A stretch of DNA of 64,000 bases from Rhynchonema sp. JSB1_4 (Eukaryota; Nematoda; Chromadorea; Monhysterida; Xyalidae). Where the stretch lies: the NCBI GenBank assembly GCA_030248065.1, contig JASAMV010007408.1:1-64000 (forward strand), in the 5' to 3' direction. A program made the translations under genes and the position numbers. The notes beneath the pieces are model-generated. The model saw nothing but the letters and a program-made list of their open reading frames with translations, was not told where the DNA came from and did not search any database. Shown piece by piece: positions 22,881 to 34,726 of this stretch. Position 1 is the stretch's first letter; each line of letters begins with the position of its first letter.

Positions 22881-23608
22881 ATAATAAAAAATGGGACGTA
22901 TTATACTCTGCATTAGTGTCCTCATTTTGCCATTAGCTCCCGTTGTCATGACTTTGCTGCCATATTTTTTACGTTTGTACTTTGTTGGCATTCATGTGTG
23001 ATGTAAAATATAGCTGTTTTTAGTTTTGGATTTTAACCCCACATCTGCCGAATGCACAGCGCCACTAGTATTACTTAGCAAAATGGTGACTTTGACATTT
23101 GACGTGACTGTTTTCGTAATTCCACAAACAAGACTCACACTTTGTTTGCGACGTTCGTGTATTTGCTGAACTTTGTACTTACATACAAATACTGGATTTA
23201 ATCCTGCTGATCTACCGTATTCTGTTCAATCAGCATCACAACAACGTTATCGGTCTGAGTTTTTCATCAGTTGTTTTCTTCCACGATGTGTTTTTTCTCA
23301 TTGTTTTCCAAATGTTGTCTTTTGCCACAAATGTTGTTGTTTAGTCGCATGTTTGTCAACCCCCCTCTCTGATCGACATAAACGTGAATGGCTTGTCAAA
23401 TCGGTAGTCAGATAACAATTAGTCAGCAGTTTGTTGCTCAACAGCTAATACGAATAAAATTTGTAGATTTCGTCTGTTTTTTTCTGTTTGGCTCTTCATA
23501 TTGGGTGACAATATCCGGGCACTTAATCTTGAAGTGCTTTATCATGTAAACCTTGCAATAATTTTCGAAAAAATGCTTTTCCAAACAAACTGATCAGATT
23601 TTGCAACG

Positions 23609-26600
23609 ATGAGCGAAGAAACGATAAACCTTGATGACCCTCCATCGCCACATGTCGACCACAGTGGGGACAGGCAAGGACCGTCTCTGTCAGGTTCGTT
23701 CATAATTGGTGGATTATGTGCGAGTGTGCGTTTTTTTGTTTTGCAAAATGCTGGCCATTTTTACGCGCATACTGCAAAGTTTCTCTATCTGTTCACACAA
23801 CAACGACAGTGCGAACATCGCCACTGTAGTGTCAACGCACGACATAACCGCAGATAAAAAATTTCACTGCCAAAGATGGTCACAACATAACCGAATCTGC
23901 TGCTTGCTTGCAGAAGACGCAACGGAGGCGCCAGACACAACAGTGCCAAGTGGTAGTGAATGCACATCACCATCTCACAGTGACGACCTGGCAACGGGCT
24001 CAGGCTCAACGCCGAATGCAAATTTGGACAAAATCGCGAAGCTGTACGAAAAATACAGGTCCGTTCCGTTCACAAGTTTTTTTGGCCGTTTTTTAGTGTC
24101 TGGATTAACAAAAAACAAAATATAATGTCGTTCCAGTTCTGTGGCACAATATTAAATCTTTTTTGGATTTTTTCAAATGTGCGCAGCTGACGCAAACTAA
24201 TTTGTAGCATTCAATGTCACGAACTGGATAGGCTGGAGAAGCAAAATGCGGAATATCGCGATCAATTGTTGCTGAAAATCAGGGATATCGATTCGCTGCA
24301 GACGCAGGTGAAACATTTGAAGGAAACGCATAAGGATGAAACGCAGCAGGTTGGTCATGAGTTTACAGTTTTTTTTGTTATGACGATTTAGTCATGAGTT
24401 CGAATTGGAAGGCCAGTTCAAGCCGTATTACTGCTGTCTGGTCACAACGTTAGATCATGTATCGTCGAAACATTTGCCAGCTTTTCAGTTCTCATATTTT
24501 ACCAATTTTATTTTTCTCTCTGGGAGTGATGAGTTGCGCTTGGTTCATCATATTTTTACAGATCTGGGCAAGCAAATGCCAAACCCGTGTGACCTTGTGA
24601 ATTCCATGTCTAGATGTTGATCATATTTGTTGGATCTTACGAAATTTATTTTTGTCAAATTCTGCTTCTTCAGCTGGAACGCAAGTCACTCGAAGCTGAA
24701 TATCAACTGAAAGCCACCAAGGATCGTATGGCAGCTCAGGAGGCACATTTCAAGAAATCCGTCGCCGATAATGAAGCGAAATACGTCGGCGAAATTGAAA
24801 GGGTGGGGTTTTAACTGCATGAATACTTTCTCTTTTCACTTCTTTTCGATCAAAGGCAAAACAGAAAATTTTCAGCTAAGAAAGTCTGAATCCGTCGCCC
24901 AAACAGAGAAGGATGCAGCCGTGATCAAGTACGCCACGAGAGAGGCTGAGTTGCTTTCGATGAAAGCCCAAAATGAAAAGCTGGATGCCCAATTGAAGCA
25001 AATGACGACCGATAGAGACGCACTGCAGGCGTGCCTGAGGGGACAGAAGAATGAGAAACACGCTGTCAAACAGGATTTGGAGCAGAAGGTCAGTTGTTAT
25101 GCAAAAATAAGTCATATTTTTGATTGCCTACCTTTTTTATTGCAGGCCGATGAGCTGAGCGATCTTAACAGAGAAATAGCGCGACTAAAATCCCTGCTTC
25201 AAGAGGCCGACATTCGGGTGAAAACGGCTGACACACGTGTTCAAGACGTCGAAAAAGATCATAAGGTTGGGAAAGCTGCTGACGTTGATTCCTAATAATT
25301 ATGCAAGACGTTCCTTTATTGGTTGTACCTAATGTTTTGACTCTTTTGTGGAAACCATGGAACATTTTGAGTCGGTGCGTCGCCGCTGAAAGTCATGTTT
25401 GCTCATTACGTTTTTTTGGAATTGAATCCGGAATTGGCACTAAATTTATTGAAATTATTCCGTCTTCTTCAGAAAACGCGCGGTGAACTGGAACAAACCC
25501 AGAAACGGCTGCGTGAAGCCAAGGAGGAAACAATAATGCTCAAAATTGACTATCAGAAAATGATTGACCGATTAAAGGTGGGTTCATTGCAGTTCAACAT
25601 TTGTTTTTTTAAACGGGTTCAAAAACGGTTACGCCTGCTTTCAGTCTGACGAAAGCCAGATCAATGCTCAACTGAAAACACAAATGCAGGAACAGTCTGA
25701 TCAAAAGGAGGTGCGGTTTAACATATTTCTTGTTGTTTGATTTCGAGCTTAATAAATGTTCTAATTTCCCGTGACAGAAAATGACAGTTCTCACGTACTA
25801 TTCGCGAAGAAGACACAACATATCAATCAAGTCAAGAAAAGTGCTTGTATTGTTTTTGGACGCAGTTTTTTATTCTGGGCTTTTTGACAAAACGGGCTAT
25901 TTCCGACATCCGACATTCTTTCAATTTCCCAAATTTATCCAGATTTACGATGCTGTGATGGGCGAACTGGATGCCCTCAAAAAGCAGCATCGCCAAACCA
26001 TGGTTCATCTGAGCGAATCTCGGACGCAATGCGACGAGGCCAGCTCGAAGTGCATTGAGTTGGAATCGGAACTCGACGCGGAAATTGATAAACGCGTCGC
26101 GTTGCAGGCAGAATTGGAGAGGATTAGGCCGATGGTGGACCAGGTGGAAAGGTACGGTGTGGGTGTTCATTTCGATGTTTCGCGTTTGTGGAATGTGGAT
26201 CACATCATGTTTTGGTATAATTGCTCGGGGCACGGTCACAAGCAGTGCGGAATTGCGAAACGTAATTACCATAGATGCTACTTTCTTTCTCACCATTTCC
26301 AGCAGTCGAGCTCACGCCGAACGGTGCGAGCAACGTGAAACATCAGCTCGTCAGGACCAAGTGCAGGCGGAGAAAGAGGCTGCGGAATGTCGGGCGAAGG
26401 CGGAGGAAATGTTGGAGTTGACCGAGAGATTGACAACAACGAATACGGCATTGACCACCGAGAATGCTGGATTGCAGACCAAGGTGGGTCAAGGGAATAG
26501 CTGGCTCCGGCTCACGAGCGTCTTGTAAGGCAGGTCGGGTTGAGAACGATCACTTCATGCTGGTAAAATAACGATACATTTTTGGGTTACAGTGTTTTTT

Positions 26601-27158
26601 TTTTCAAAATGGGCCAGTGGCTCATTTGCCAAAAATCTAGTGGCTCATTCAAAAATTTTAGTGACACAATGAGCCACCACCGGTGGCAGAAAAACCATGA
26701 ATGTTGAACTGCAATGTTGGGCCGGGCCGTCTGTCGTTGTGCTTGCTGTTTCTATATTTTCTGGACCGGAACCCTGTTCATTGATCAATCAACGTAAATA
26801 ACCACACGTGCATCTCTTGAACATGCTTTATTTGCAAAAAAGCAAGAAAGTCATGATTAGCAAAGTAGCTCGTAATGACATAAATAATAATAGTAAAATC
26901 ATTATTGCAGTTGACAGCATCACGGGACAAAATGACAAGTTTGAAAGAGCGACTAGATGAGTGTACTACACGTCTGAACGCTCTGGTCAGTTTGTATTAG
27001 AGTTGCAAAATTTTAATTAAAATGTGAAATTTATTTTTAGCAACAGAAAGATTCGTAAAAATACAATTTTTAGGAACACGAGCATGGAAGCCTGAAAGCG
27101 TGCACAAGTGCTGAAATTGATTCGCTACATAACCAGGTGCAACAAAGCATAAAACGAG
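23609..27158 (+). CDS. Coiled-coil protein, CCDC186/CCCP-1-like
   Basis: Twelve exons join with intact phases to about 518 codons: 23609-23693, 23914-24058, 24208-24349, 24674-24802, 24876-25088, 25146-25265, 25473-25577, 25645-25710, 25943-26151, 26303-26483, 26911-26985 and 27074-27158. Most introns are under 350 bp. After an acidic, Ser/Thr-rich N-terminus the protein is almost continuous heptad repeat. Segments with EKDAAVIKY, MLKIDYQKMIDRLK, QMQEQSDQKE and LTERLTTTNTALTTEN follow the order of human CCDC186 (EKEQAVMKY, QMQEKSDQ, FTERLTSKNAQL). That family binds Rab2 and acts in dense-core vesicle maturation at the trans-Golgi. The conserved C-terminal coiled coil of the family was not found. 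Reading through the last donor gives a stop near 27200, so the C-terminus is shortened or lies in missed exons. Coiled-coil similarity can mislead, hence moderate confidence. Confidence 0.68.
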
Positions 27159-27528
27159 GTCAGTCACAGTCACTCTCACTTTTTGTTGTCAGTCTTTAAA
27201 ATTAATATCCGAAAAATCTTGTGCTGATTTTTGTGAGACACGGGACTGTGTTTGCGTAAATGTGCGTCATTAAATTCAGATAGCTGTCTCCAGTAATTGT
27301 TGAATGCACATGTTTTCATTTTCACGTGCGTGTGGCTGAATTCAAAAAAAGTGTGTGGAGTTGGAGTGTGGAAAATATCGCACGAACGAAACATCGAAAT
27401 TGAACAATCAATATATGCCACAAGAAAACACATGAAAAAATCGCCCAGTGTCGTGCACACAGTGTCTTTCAACCGGGGCGATGGCAAATAACATTATTTT
27501 TTCATAAAGCTGTGCTGAATGATTGCAT

Positions 27529-30500
27529 CTAGACCATGGTGGCCGAGGATTTCTGCTCCAAGTAGTTCAATAGTGCCCGGACATCCTGATTGATGCGGTG
27601 CATGGCCACCTGCAGCTCCCTGCCGATGGCCCTTCGTTCGTCGTTGCCGAAACTTCGCGCTGAGAATGCCAGAATGATTTTGGTAGCGTCATGATGCAAT
27701 GTTTGCTGATGGTTGCGCACCGCGTTCGACAACGTGGCGTAATGCGGAGGACGATTGTTGTTCTCGAAGGTCGCCACTCCTCCGCCGGCGTCGGTGGCGC
27801 GCGTCGACATCGTGTTCATTCGACTTGTCGGATCGTCGAATGGAATTTGATCGAGTTCGTCGTTTGAATGCGTGGTCATCAAAGTGTCGTCTTCGTCGTC
27901 TGTGAAATAGATAAAGTTCGGGATTCGTCACTGATGATGTTCTGGTGCATTCGTGCTCGTGCTGACGATGTTCGGTTGCACCACCGTTTTGTCTGCCAAA
28001 ACAGACCGACGCAAAACTGAATGCTGTTGCTCCATGCATGTAACAAGTACCGTTCCATGAGCCAGTCAGAATTCCACCCCCACCTTACCACTGCCCATGT
28101 CCCTCGCTCCAGCCAGGTCCATGGTCACGGATCGTGGTGGTTCCTGTGCGGTGTTGACGATGGGTCCACTGATGGCCTTGGCATCCAGTCCACCGGTCAC
28201 ACTTCGTGATCGTTGCGTCTTTGCTTGTGGCGTGTGGTCGCGACGTCGACTGAGGCGACTCAGCCAGCCTCCGCCACCACTTTGACCGGACTTTGCTGCC
28301 GACGACGCTGTTTGACGGCGTAGTAGCGCCACACGTGAAGTGCTGTTGGCACGCACCACTGGCGTGTAACCACTGGAATACGGGGGAATGCGTGGTGTTG
28401 TTTCATACATAGTCTCTCTCCGCTTGGCATGATCGCGTTGTAACCCAGTATATTCGGTCACCATGCGATCCGCCCACATCACAGTGGTAACTGAGTTATC
28501 AACTGATTGATTACTTGTTAGCGTTCTAACTGTCGATCATAAAGAGGGTCACTGTAAAGACAAAAGCCTATACACAGTGAGTGGCACTCACCCAACAGCA
28601 CACAAGTATAATTCGTCCTCATTGATAACAGCCCCGTTGTTGGTGCTGAATCCCTCGTGTTCGCCGGGCATCACGTTCTGTCGATCGTCATTCCAGAACG
28701 ATGGGGTGATGACGGTGGTCATATCGTCGTCACCGTCTTCGCCGCCGAAATCGGCCAGCAATCGGCGATTTCGAGCTGTAATCGGGATGTGGTGTTGGGT
28801 TGGGACTCGTCCACGTGATCCAGTTCCGGTTCCAATGTTCTGGACCTAGTTCCGGCTCTAGATCCCGTAAGTAACCTGGATTAAATACCGATTCCGGCAC
28901 TAACCACTCAACGACGCGTTCCTCTGCGCGAGGGCGTCGTGTTTCGTCATGTGCGTCAACTTGGTGGTGAGTTCGTCAAAGCGACGTTGTGTCAGTGACG
29001 CGGTCATTGTGGTCTTCTTGAGCAGATCGTGGAACGTCGACGTCCACAACACCTCGCGTTGGTCGAGTGTTCGACGGCATGCGTTCACGTATTGTTGCGA
29101 TTGACGCACGTATCTGTGTGCGTGTGTGATGTCTCAATATGTTCATGTTTTTCCGATTACACATATTATGCTGAATGGAATGTTGTCAACTTTGGCTACG
29201 TTTGAAAATGCTGAATGAAAAGCTACGCGGATAGGCGTTTGATCTTGATGTGTGATCCGGCCACCTCTGGTCCTGCCTGAAATCCTCTCGTCCATCCTCA
29301 AATCGACCAACCTGTCCAACGTGAATCTGGCCCATAGTGCCACACTCTGGTGTCGTTGTGTCCTCAAGCCGCCGGGTGCTTTTGCATTGCTGTCATTGCC
29401 CATCAAGTCGATCCATTCCTTCATAACGAGCGGCTCAACGTTGATGCCGGCTTGCATCATGTGCAGAATGCCCTACAATTGGATGATAGCTTGTTTATGG
29501 TACAAGTTTGTCACGTTGCATACCTTGCCAGACACCGTGTGTGTTAGTTGGTCTGTTTCGGAGATTCCAATTTTATCCAATTCTTTTGTCATTCTTATGT
29601 TTAATGTGCGCGTTATGAAACTTATGAAACTGAACACCGTTGTTTTTCCGTTCATGGGAATATCCTGTTTTCTCAGATACATTTGTCCGTCCTGCCTGCT
29701 TCCTGAAATAAACCGGGCCTGTCTAATAAAACAATCGCGCTTGTTTATTGCAGGCTCCGCAGGCTAAAAGCAGATGTGCAGCTGCTGTGTGGCATGCAAA
29801 GTTCTGGGGCGGTTGCGGGGAAACTGGACTTTCTTGTTCAGTAAGAGTGCCTGACCAGAAAAGTGCGTGGGCAGGGCGGTCTCGCGCGACTGCTCTCATG
29901 AATGAAGTGTGTGTACGTCTGTCTGCACCGTTAGCTGGAGCTCTAGAGCTTTGTGAGAAACCTGGTTTTTCACTCAGCAGTAGTATGCATGGAGCGGTAC
30001 GCAAGGAATAGGGACTGCCTGCTTGGTGCAGAAGACCAGCTGATAGACTGCACGTGTGCATGCCTCTCTCGCTCTCTGGATTTCCATTTCACCCAATCCG
30101 CAGCAAGGACATGGGTGAATGAAGGGATGCGATAAAATATATGAATGAATGAAAATATACATGAGCGTTCACTCACTTGTTGAGTGTACAGATCGCCCCT
30201 GCGAGTGTAGGGCGCCAGGAATTTGACGGTCATCTGCACATTGACAGTGTTCAACTGACGACGCCATTGGCCGTAGGTGACCGAAATCAGACGCGCGCAC
30301 GCCTTCGGGTTGTTGCAATGCGACAGAACCTGCGTGAATATACTGGGATCAGCTGGGAATCAGTTCTGTTCGTTTATTCACTTTTTATTGCAAAATAATG
30401 GGGACCCGCCCGACGACATTTCCTGTCAACATAAAGAACATGGCAGACGAAGTGCGGACTGTGAACCTTACAGTTTTATCACTGTCGTATGATTTTCACT

Positions 30501-30761
30501 TCATTAAGATTAAGGATCATTATAAACCATCTGAACCATATCGCCAGCCCCAGACTGTGCACCTGGCACGGCGGCTGGCAGTCCTGATGGTAGCAGGGCG
30601 ACTTTGACATGTAGATGAAGATGTGCTCCAGATCAGGCATGTTGTACTTGTTGATTGTGTCGGTGACGAATCGTATCATGTCCTCAACTGCATGGGGCAG
30701 ATGACCCGATTTGCGAACATCGGGCGGGTCCGTCCATTCGGTCGCGTACTGGTAGCCGTTC
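27529..30761 (-). CDS. Unidentified multi-exon gene (acidic/Ser-rich C-terminus)
   Basis: Coding-like exons in order on the minus strand: 30748-30563 (YATEWTDPPDVRKSG..PPCQ), 30329-30177 (VLSHCNNPKACARLISVTYG, 51 codons in phase), about 29472-29260 (MMQAGINVEPLVMKEWIDLM), 29113-28905 (YVNACRRTLDQREVLW), 28775-28592 (FWNDDRQNVMPGEHEGF), 28490-28089 (Ser/Arg-rich) and 27899-27529 (DELDQIPFDD, then helix ELQVAMHRINQDVRALLNYL, stop). Several junctions have exact GT/AG and matching phase. The joins after the 29472 exon and around 28592 are not settled. Charged, folded segments upstream and a low-complexity tail look like a large cytosolic scaffold, but I do not recognise the family. It faces the CCDC186-like gene tail to tail, about 370 bp apart. 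The 5' end may lie in or beyond the 253-bp array. Confidence 0.6.
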
Positions 30762-30866
30762 CTGTTGCAATTGTGACTTTGATTTGGTGTCATTGTGGAC
30801 CGTTACAATAAAATTGATGATTATTGGCTTGGGTTTTGTGGCATGACGCACTGATGTGAGAGTGTT

Positions 30867-33217
30867 TGAACATTTCTCACGAGATTGCCCATTATTATTT
30901 TTCCTTCTGTTCAAACTTACTAATTTTCACCTTTCCATTTAGTCCATGTCTGCGCCCGTTCCATGCAATCCAACTGATCACTGATGTCGCAACGATGACC
31001 GGTGGAGTGGTGCTCGTCGGCGTGTCGCTGAGTCATCCTGAAAAAGATAAGTCATGAATTGGGATCATTATCTGCCGAACGACCTGACGCTCAGTTTGGT
31101 GAATGTGTCGAACGGCAGAAATTTACAATAATTTTTTAACTTTGCCCATTATTTTCCTTCTGTTCAAACTTACTAATTTTCACCTTTCCATTTAGTCCAT
31201 GTCTGCGCCCGTTCCATGCAATCCAACTGATCACTGATGTCGCAACGATGGCCGTTGGAGTGGTGGTCGTCGGCGTGTCGCTGAGTCATCATGAAAAAGA
31301 TAAGTCACGAATTGTGATCATTATCTGCCGAACGACCTGACGCTCAGTTTGGTGAATGTGTCGAACGGCAGAAATTTGCAATAATTTTTTAACTTTGCCC
31401 ATTATTTTCCTTCTGTTCAAACTTACTAATTTTCACCTTTCCATTTAGTCCATGTCTGCGCCCGTTCCGTGCAATCCAACTGATCACTGATGTCGCAACG
31501 ATGGCCGTTGGAGTGGTGCTCGTCGGCGTGTCGCTGAGTCATCCTGAAAAAGATAAGTCATGAATTGGGATCATTATCTGCCGAACGACATGACGCTCAG
31601 TTTGGTGAATGTATGGAACGGCAGAAATTTGCAATAATTTTTTAACTTTGCCCATTATTTTCATTCTGTTCCAACTCCCTAATTTTCACCTTTCCATTTA
31701 GTCCATGTCTGCGCCCGTTCCATGCAATCCAACTGATCACTGATGTCGCAACGATGGCCGTTGGAGTGGTGGTCGTCGGCGTGTCGCTGAGTCATCATGA
31801 AAAAGATAAGTCACGAATTGTGATCATTATCTGCCGAACGACCTGACGCTCAGTTTGGTGAATGTGTCGAACGGCAGAAATTTACAATGATTTTTTAACT
31901 TTGCCCATTATTTTCCTTCTGTTCAAACTTACTAATTTTCACCTTTCCATTTAGTCCATGTCTGCGCCCGTTCCATGCAATCCAACTGATCACTGATGTC
32001 GCAACGATGACCGGTGGAGTGGTGCTCGTCGGCGTGTCGCTGAGTCATCATGAAAAAGATAAGTCACGAATTGTGATCATTATCTGCCGAACGACCTTGA
32101 CGCTCGGTTTGGTGAATGTGTCGAACGGCAGGAATTTGCAATAATTTTTTAACTTTGCCCATTATTATTTTTCCTTCTGTTCAAATTTACTAATTTTCAC
32201 CTTTCCATTTAGTCCATGTCTGCGCCCGTTCCATGCAATCCAACTGATCACTGATGTCGCAACGATGGCCGTTGGAGTGGTGGTCGTCGGCGTGTCGCTG
32301 AGTCATCATGAAAAAGATAAGTCACGAATTGTGATCATTATCTGCCGAACGACCTGACGCTCAGTTTGGTGAATGTGTCGAACGGCAGAAATTTACAATA
32401 ATTTTTTAACTTTGCCCATTATTTTCCTTCTGTTCAAACTTACTAATTTTCACCTTTCCATTTAGTCCATGTCTGCGCCCGTTCCATGCAATCCAACTGA
32501 TCACTGATGTCGCAACGATGGCCGTTGGAGTGGTGGTCGTCGGCGTGTCGCTGAGTCATCCTGAAAAAGATAAGTCACGAATTGTGATCATTATCTGCCG
32601 AACGACCTGACGCTCAGTTTGGTGAATGTGTCGAACGGCAGAAATTTGCAATAATTTTTTAACTTTGCCCATTATTTTCCTTCTGTTCAAACTTCCTAAT
32701 TTTCACCTTTCCATTTAGTCCATGTCTGCGCCCGGTTCCATGCAATCCAACTGATCACTGATGTCGCAACGATGACCGGTGGAGTGGTGCTCGTCGGCGT
32801 GTCGCTGAGTCATCCTGAAAAAGATAAGTCATGAATTGGGATCATTATCTGCCGAACGACATGACGCTCAGTTTGGTGAATGTGTCGAACGGCAGAAATT
32901 TGCAATAATTTTTTAACTTTGCCCATTATTTTCATTCTGTTCCAACTCCCTAATTTTCACCTTTCCATTTAGTCCATGTCTGCGCCCGTTCCATGCAATC
33001 CAACTGATCACTGATGTCGCAACGATGGCCGTTGGAGTGGTGGTCGTCGGCGTGTCGCTGAGCCATCATGAAAAAGATAAGTCACGAATTGTGATCATTA
33101 TCTGCCGAACGACCTGACGCTCAGTTTGGTGAATGTGTCGAACGGCAGAAACTTACAATAATTATTTTTTAACTTTGCCCATTATTTTCCTTCTGTTCAA
33201 ACTTCCTAATTTTCACA
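30867..33217. repeat. 253-bp tandem repeat, 9 copies, each carrying an exon-like segment
   Basis: Units are anchored by AGTCCATGTCTGCGCCCG at 30941, 31194, 31447, 31700, 31953, 32211, 32464, 32717 and 32971, so the period is 253 bp (258 once). On the minus strand each unit holds TTATCTTTTTCAG, then about 107 nt with one open frame (starting MTQRHADEHHS or MTQRHADDHHS, containing RCDISDQLDCMERAQTW), then AAAG and GTGAAAATT. This is a complete acceptor-exon-donor cassette. The open frame is kept in most copies; one has an extra G (near 32733). The copies break off at 33217 in a C-rich, G-poor stretch. Confidence 0.9.
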
Positions 33218-33710
33218 CGGGTCGAGGAGGAGTCCTGCGCGCCCCACCCCCAACACCACAGAAAAACACACCATTTTTTACATCGCCACATCTACGAGGG
33301 GCGAACAAAAAAAAACACGCTTTTTTCAAAAAACCTTTTTAAAAAAAAACCGGCGTTTTTTTTCTTTTTTCTTAACTCCTTCTTGTTCGAAGAACACAAA
33401 AAAAATCTTTTCCCTCCCTTTTAAAAAATTCCTTTTTGGACATGGTTCCCTTCCCCCCCCGGACGCCCCGCCAAAAGAACACACAAAACAATCTCCTCTT
33501 CCCAAACCACTCACCTCCTCCTTCCCTCCGACATTCCTATCTAATTTTCCAAAAAAAAAATACAATTAAAAAGAAAAAAACTTTTAAAAACATAAATAAC
33601 TCTAAAAACACTTTCCCCCCACCCTACTTTTCTAATCATACTATTTCCGTCCTACCTCCCACACCGCCACGCAACCCACCCGACCCCCCTCCTCTCCCCC
33701 CCCACCCACC
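33218..33710. other. G-poor low-complexity stretch, possibly poor consensus
   Basis: Starting abruptly in the middle of a 253-bp unit, the sequence becomes runs of A, T and C with very few G, including long poly-A, poly-T and poly-C tracts. It ends exactly at the edge of the USP exon. Open frames here are not credible. It resembles a badly resolved assembly patch more than a biological repeat. Confidence 0.6.
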
Positions 33711-34179
33711 CTTGTGATGCATGTCGTTTTGAATCGCCTCGATGAGCGTATCGTCGTTGTTGACACCGGTGGTTTGCAGGACGAAACTCAGCTCTGGGGG
33801 TTCGTCGCCTTGATCGAACAGGGGCATGCGACACATGCAAGCCTGGCACACCAGGGGTGATATTTTCGAAACGGTGTAAAGGTCAGTTGGGTGTAAAGGT
33901 CGGTGGAAAGCTCGGTCGACAGCTCAGTGTAATAGACCTCGGTGTAAACTTGAAACATTCCACGTTAATAACAGGCAATGTTTCACGTTTACACCGAGCT
34001 ACGCCGACCGAGCTTTCGACCGAACTTTCCACCGACCTTTACGCCCAACTGACCTTTACACCGTTTCGAAAATTCCACCCCAGGTACGAACGCAGTTTCT
34101 GTTCGAACAGATCTGCGAAACGCACCACTTTCTCATCGCGTAACCGATCCATCGTGTACACGAGGAACTCATGAGCATC
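33711..34179 (-). pseudogene. USP-family deubiquitinase exon split by a MITE
   Basis: After a CACGATTACAG acceptor the exon starts DAHEFLVYTMDRLRDE, the QQDAHEF box of ubiquitin-specific proteases. It continues to LFEQKLRSYL, where the 226-bp MITE (33855-34080) interrupts it. It resumes as VCQACMCRMPLF..PPELSFVLQTTG..TLIEAIQND. Ignoring the MITE and one copy of the CAG duplication, the two halves are contiguous and in frame, and LRSYLVCQAC is the usual LRS-V-C--C zinc-site entry of USPs. No GT/AG pair removes the MITE in frame. The Cys box and His box exons were not found. The exon runs into the G-poor stretch at 33710. It may be an inactive allele, a pseudogene fragment or part of a larger gene. 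Confidence 0.62.
33855..34080. mobile_element. Foldback MITE family A, copy 3 (226 bp, TSD CAG), inside a coding exon
   Basis: Ends GGGTGATATTTTCGAAACGG and CCGTTTCGAAAATTCCACCC. CAG duplications lie at 33852-33854 and 34081-34083. The length is identical to the copy at 15417-15642 and the arms are nearly identical, so insertion was recent. It disrupts the USP exon. Confidence 0.93.
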
Positions 34180-34726
34180 CTGTAATCGTGTGAACAGACA
34201 ATCGCTTAGGAAAGTAACGTGAACGCACAATAACAGGGGTAGCGCTGGTGCCGATCTGAACATAAATACTGATTAGATGAATGTGACGAACTATACGCAT
34301 ATGTGTTCTGCGGCAACCACAGTGGTTTGTGATGTTTCCCACGACCATGAAACCATCTAGTGCATTCGCACTGACGATGCCGGTGCGCCGCCCATCTGTG
34401 AAAGCAAGTCGAAACGGGCAACTAACAAACACATTTATTGTTGTAGAAGCCAAGTGCAGTTTATGTAATGGATGCTGGCCAGGTCACAAGTTATGACTTA
34501 TGAAAAAGTTATGACTTATGACTTTTGATGTTGGTCACAAGTTATGGCAATTTAAAAAGTGCTGCGTATCAGCTAAACTCGCAATTTTATAGCATTTCAT
34601 CGATTTTACTGCTCTCATAATGTGTATTACTGTGAGTTTACTTACTTTTTCTTGTATTTACGGCATTCAGTTTCATTTCTTTTCCTCACCAGTCAGTTGA
34701 AAAACTGGTTCGCAATAATTCATTAT
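34180..34726. other. No recognised gene
   Basis: The minus strand should hold the preceding USP exon, but no Cys-box-like segment was seen. A phrase GTGCATTCGCACTGACGAT at about 34369 recurs at about 41559 with similar flanks. TTATGACTTATG words repeat at 34485-34550. Confidence 0.4.

Noticed and set aside
30479..30793. Plus-strand ORFs overlapping the minus-strand exons at 30-31 kb
   Set aside because: The minus strand has consistent splice sites and coding composition; the plus frames are shadows.
33855..34080. Introner (transposon acting as an intron) in the USP exon
   Set aside because: Donors at 34085 and within the element combined with the only nearby acceptor all shift the frame.
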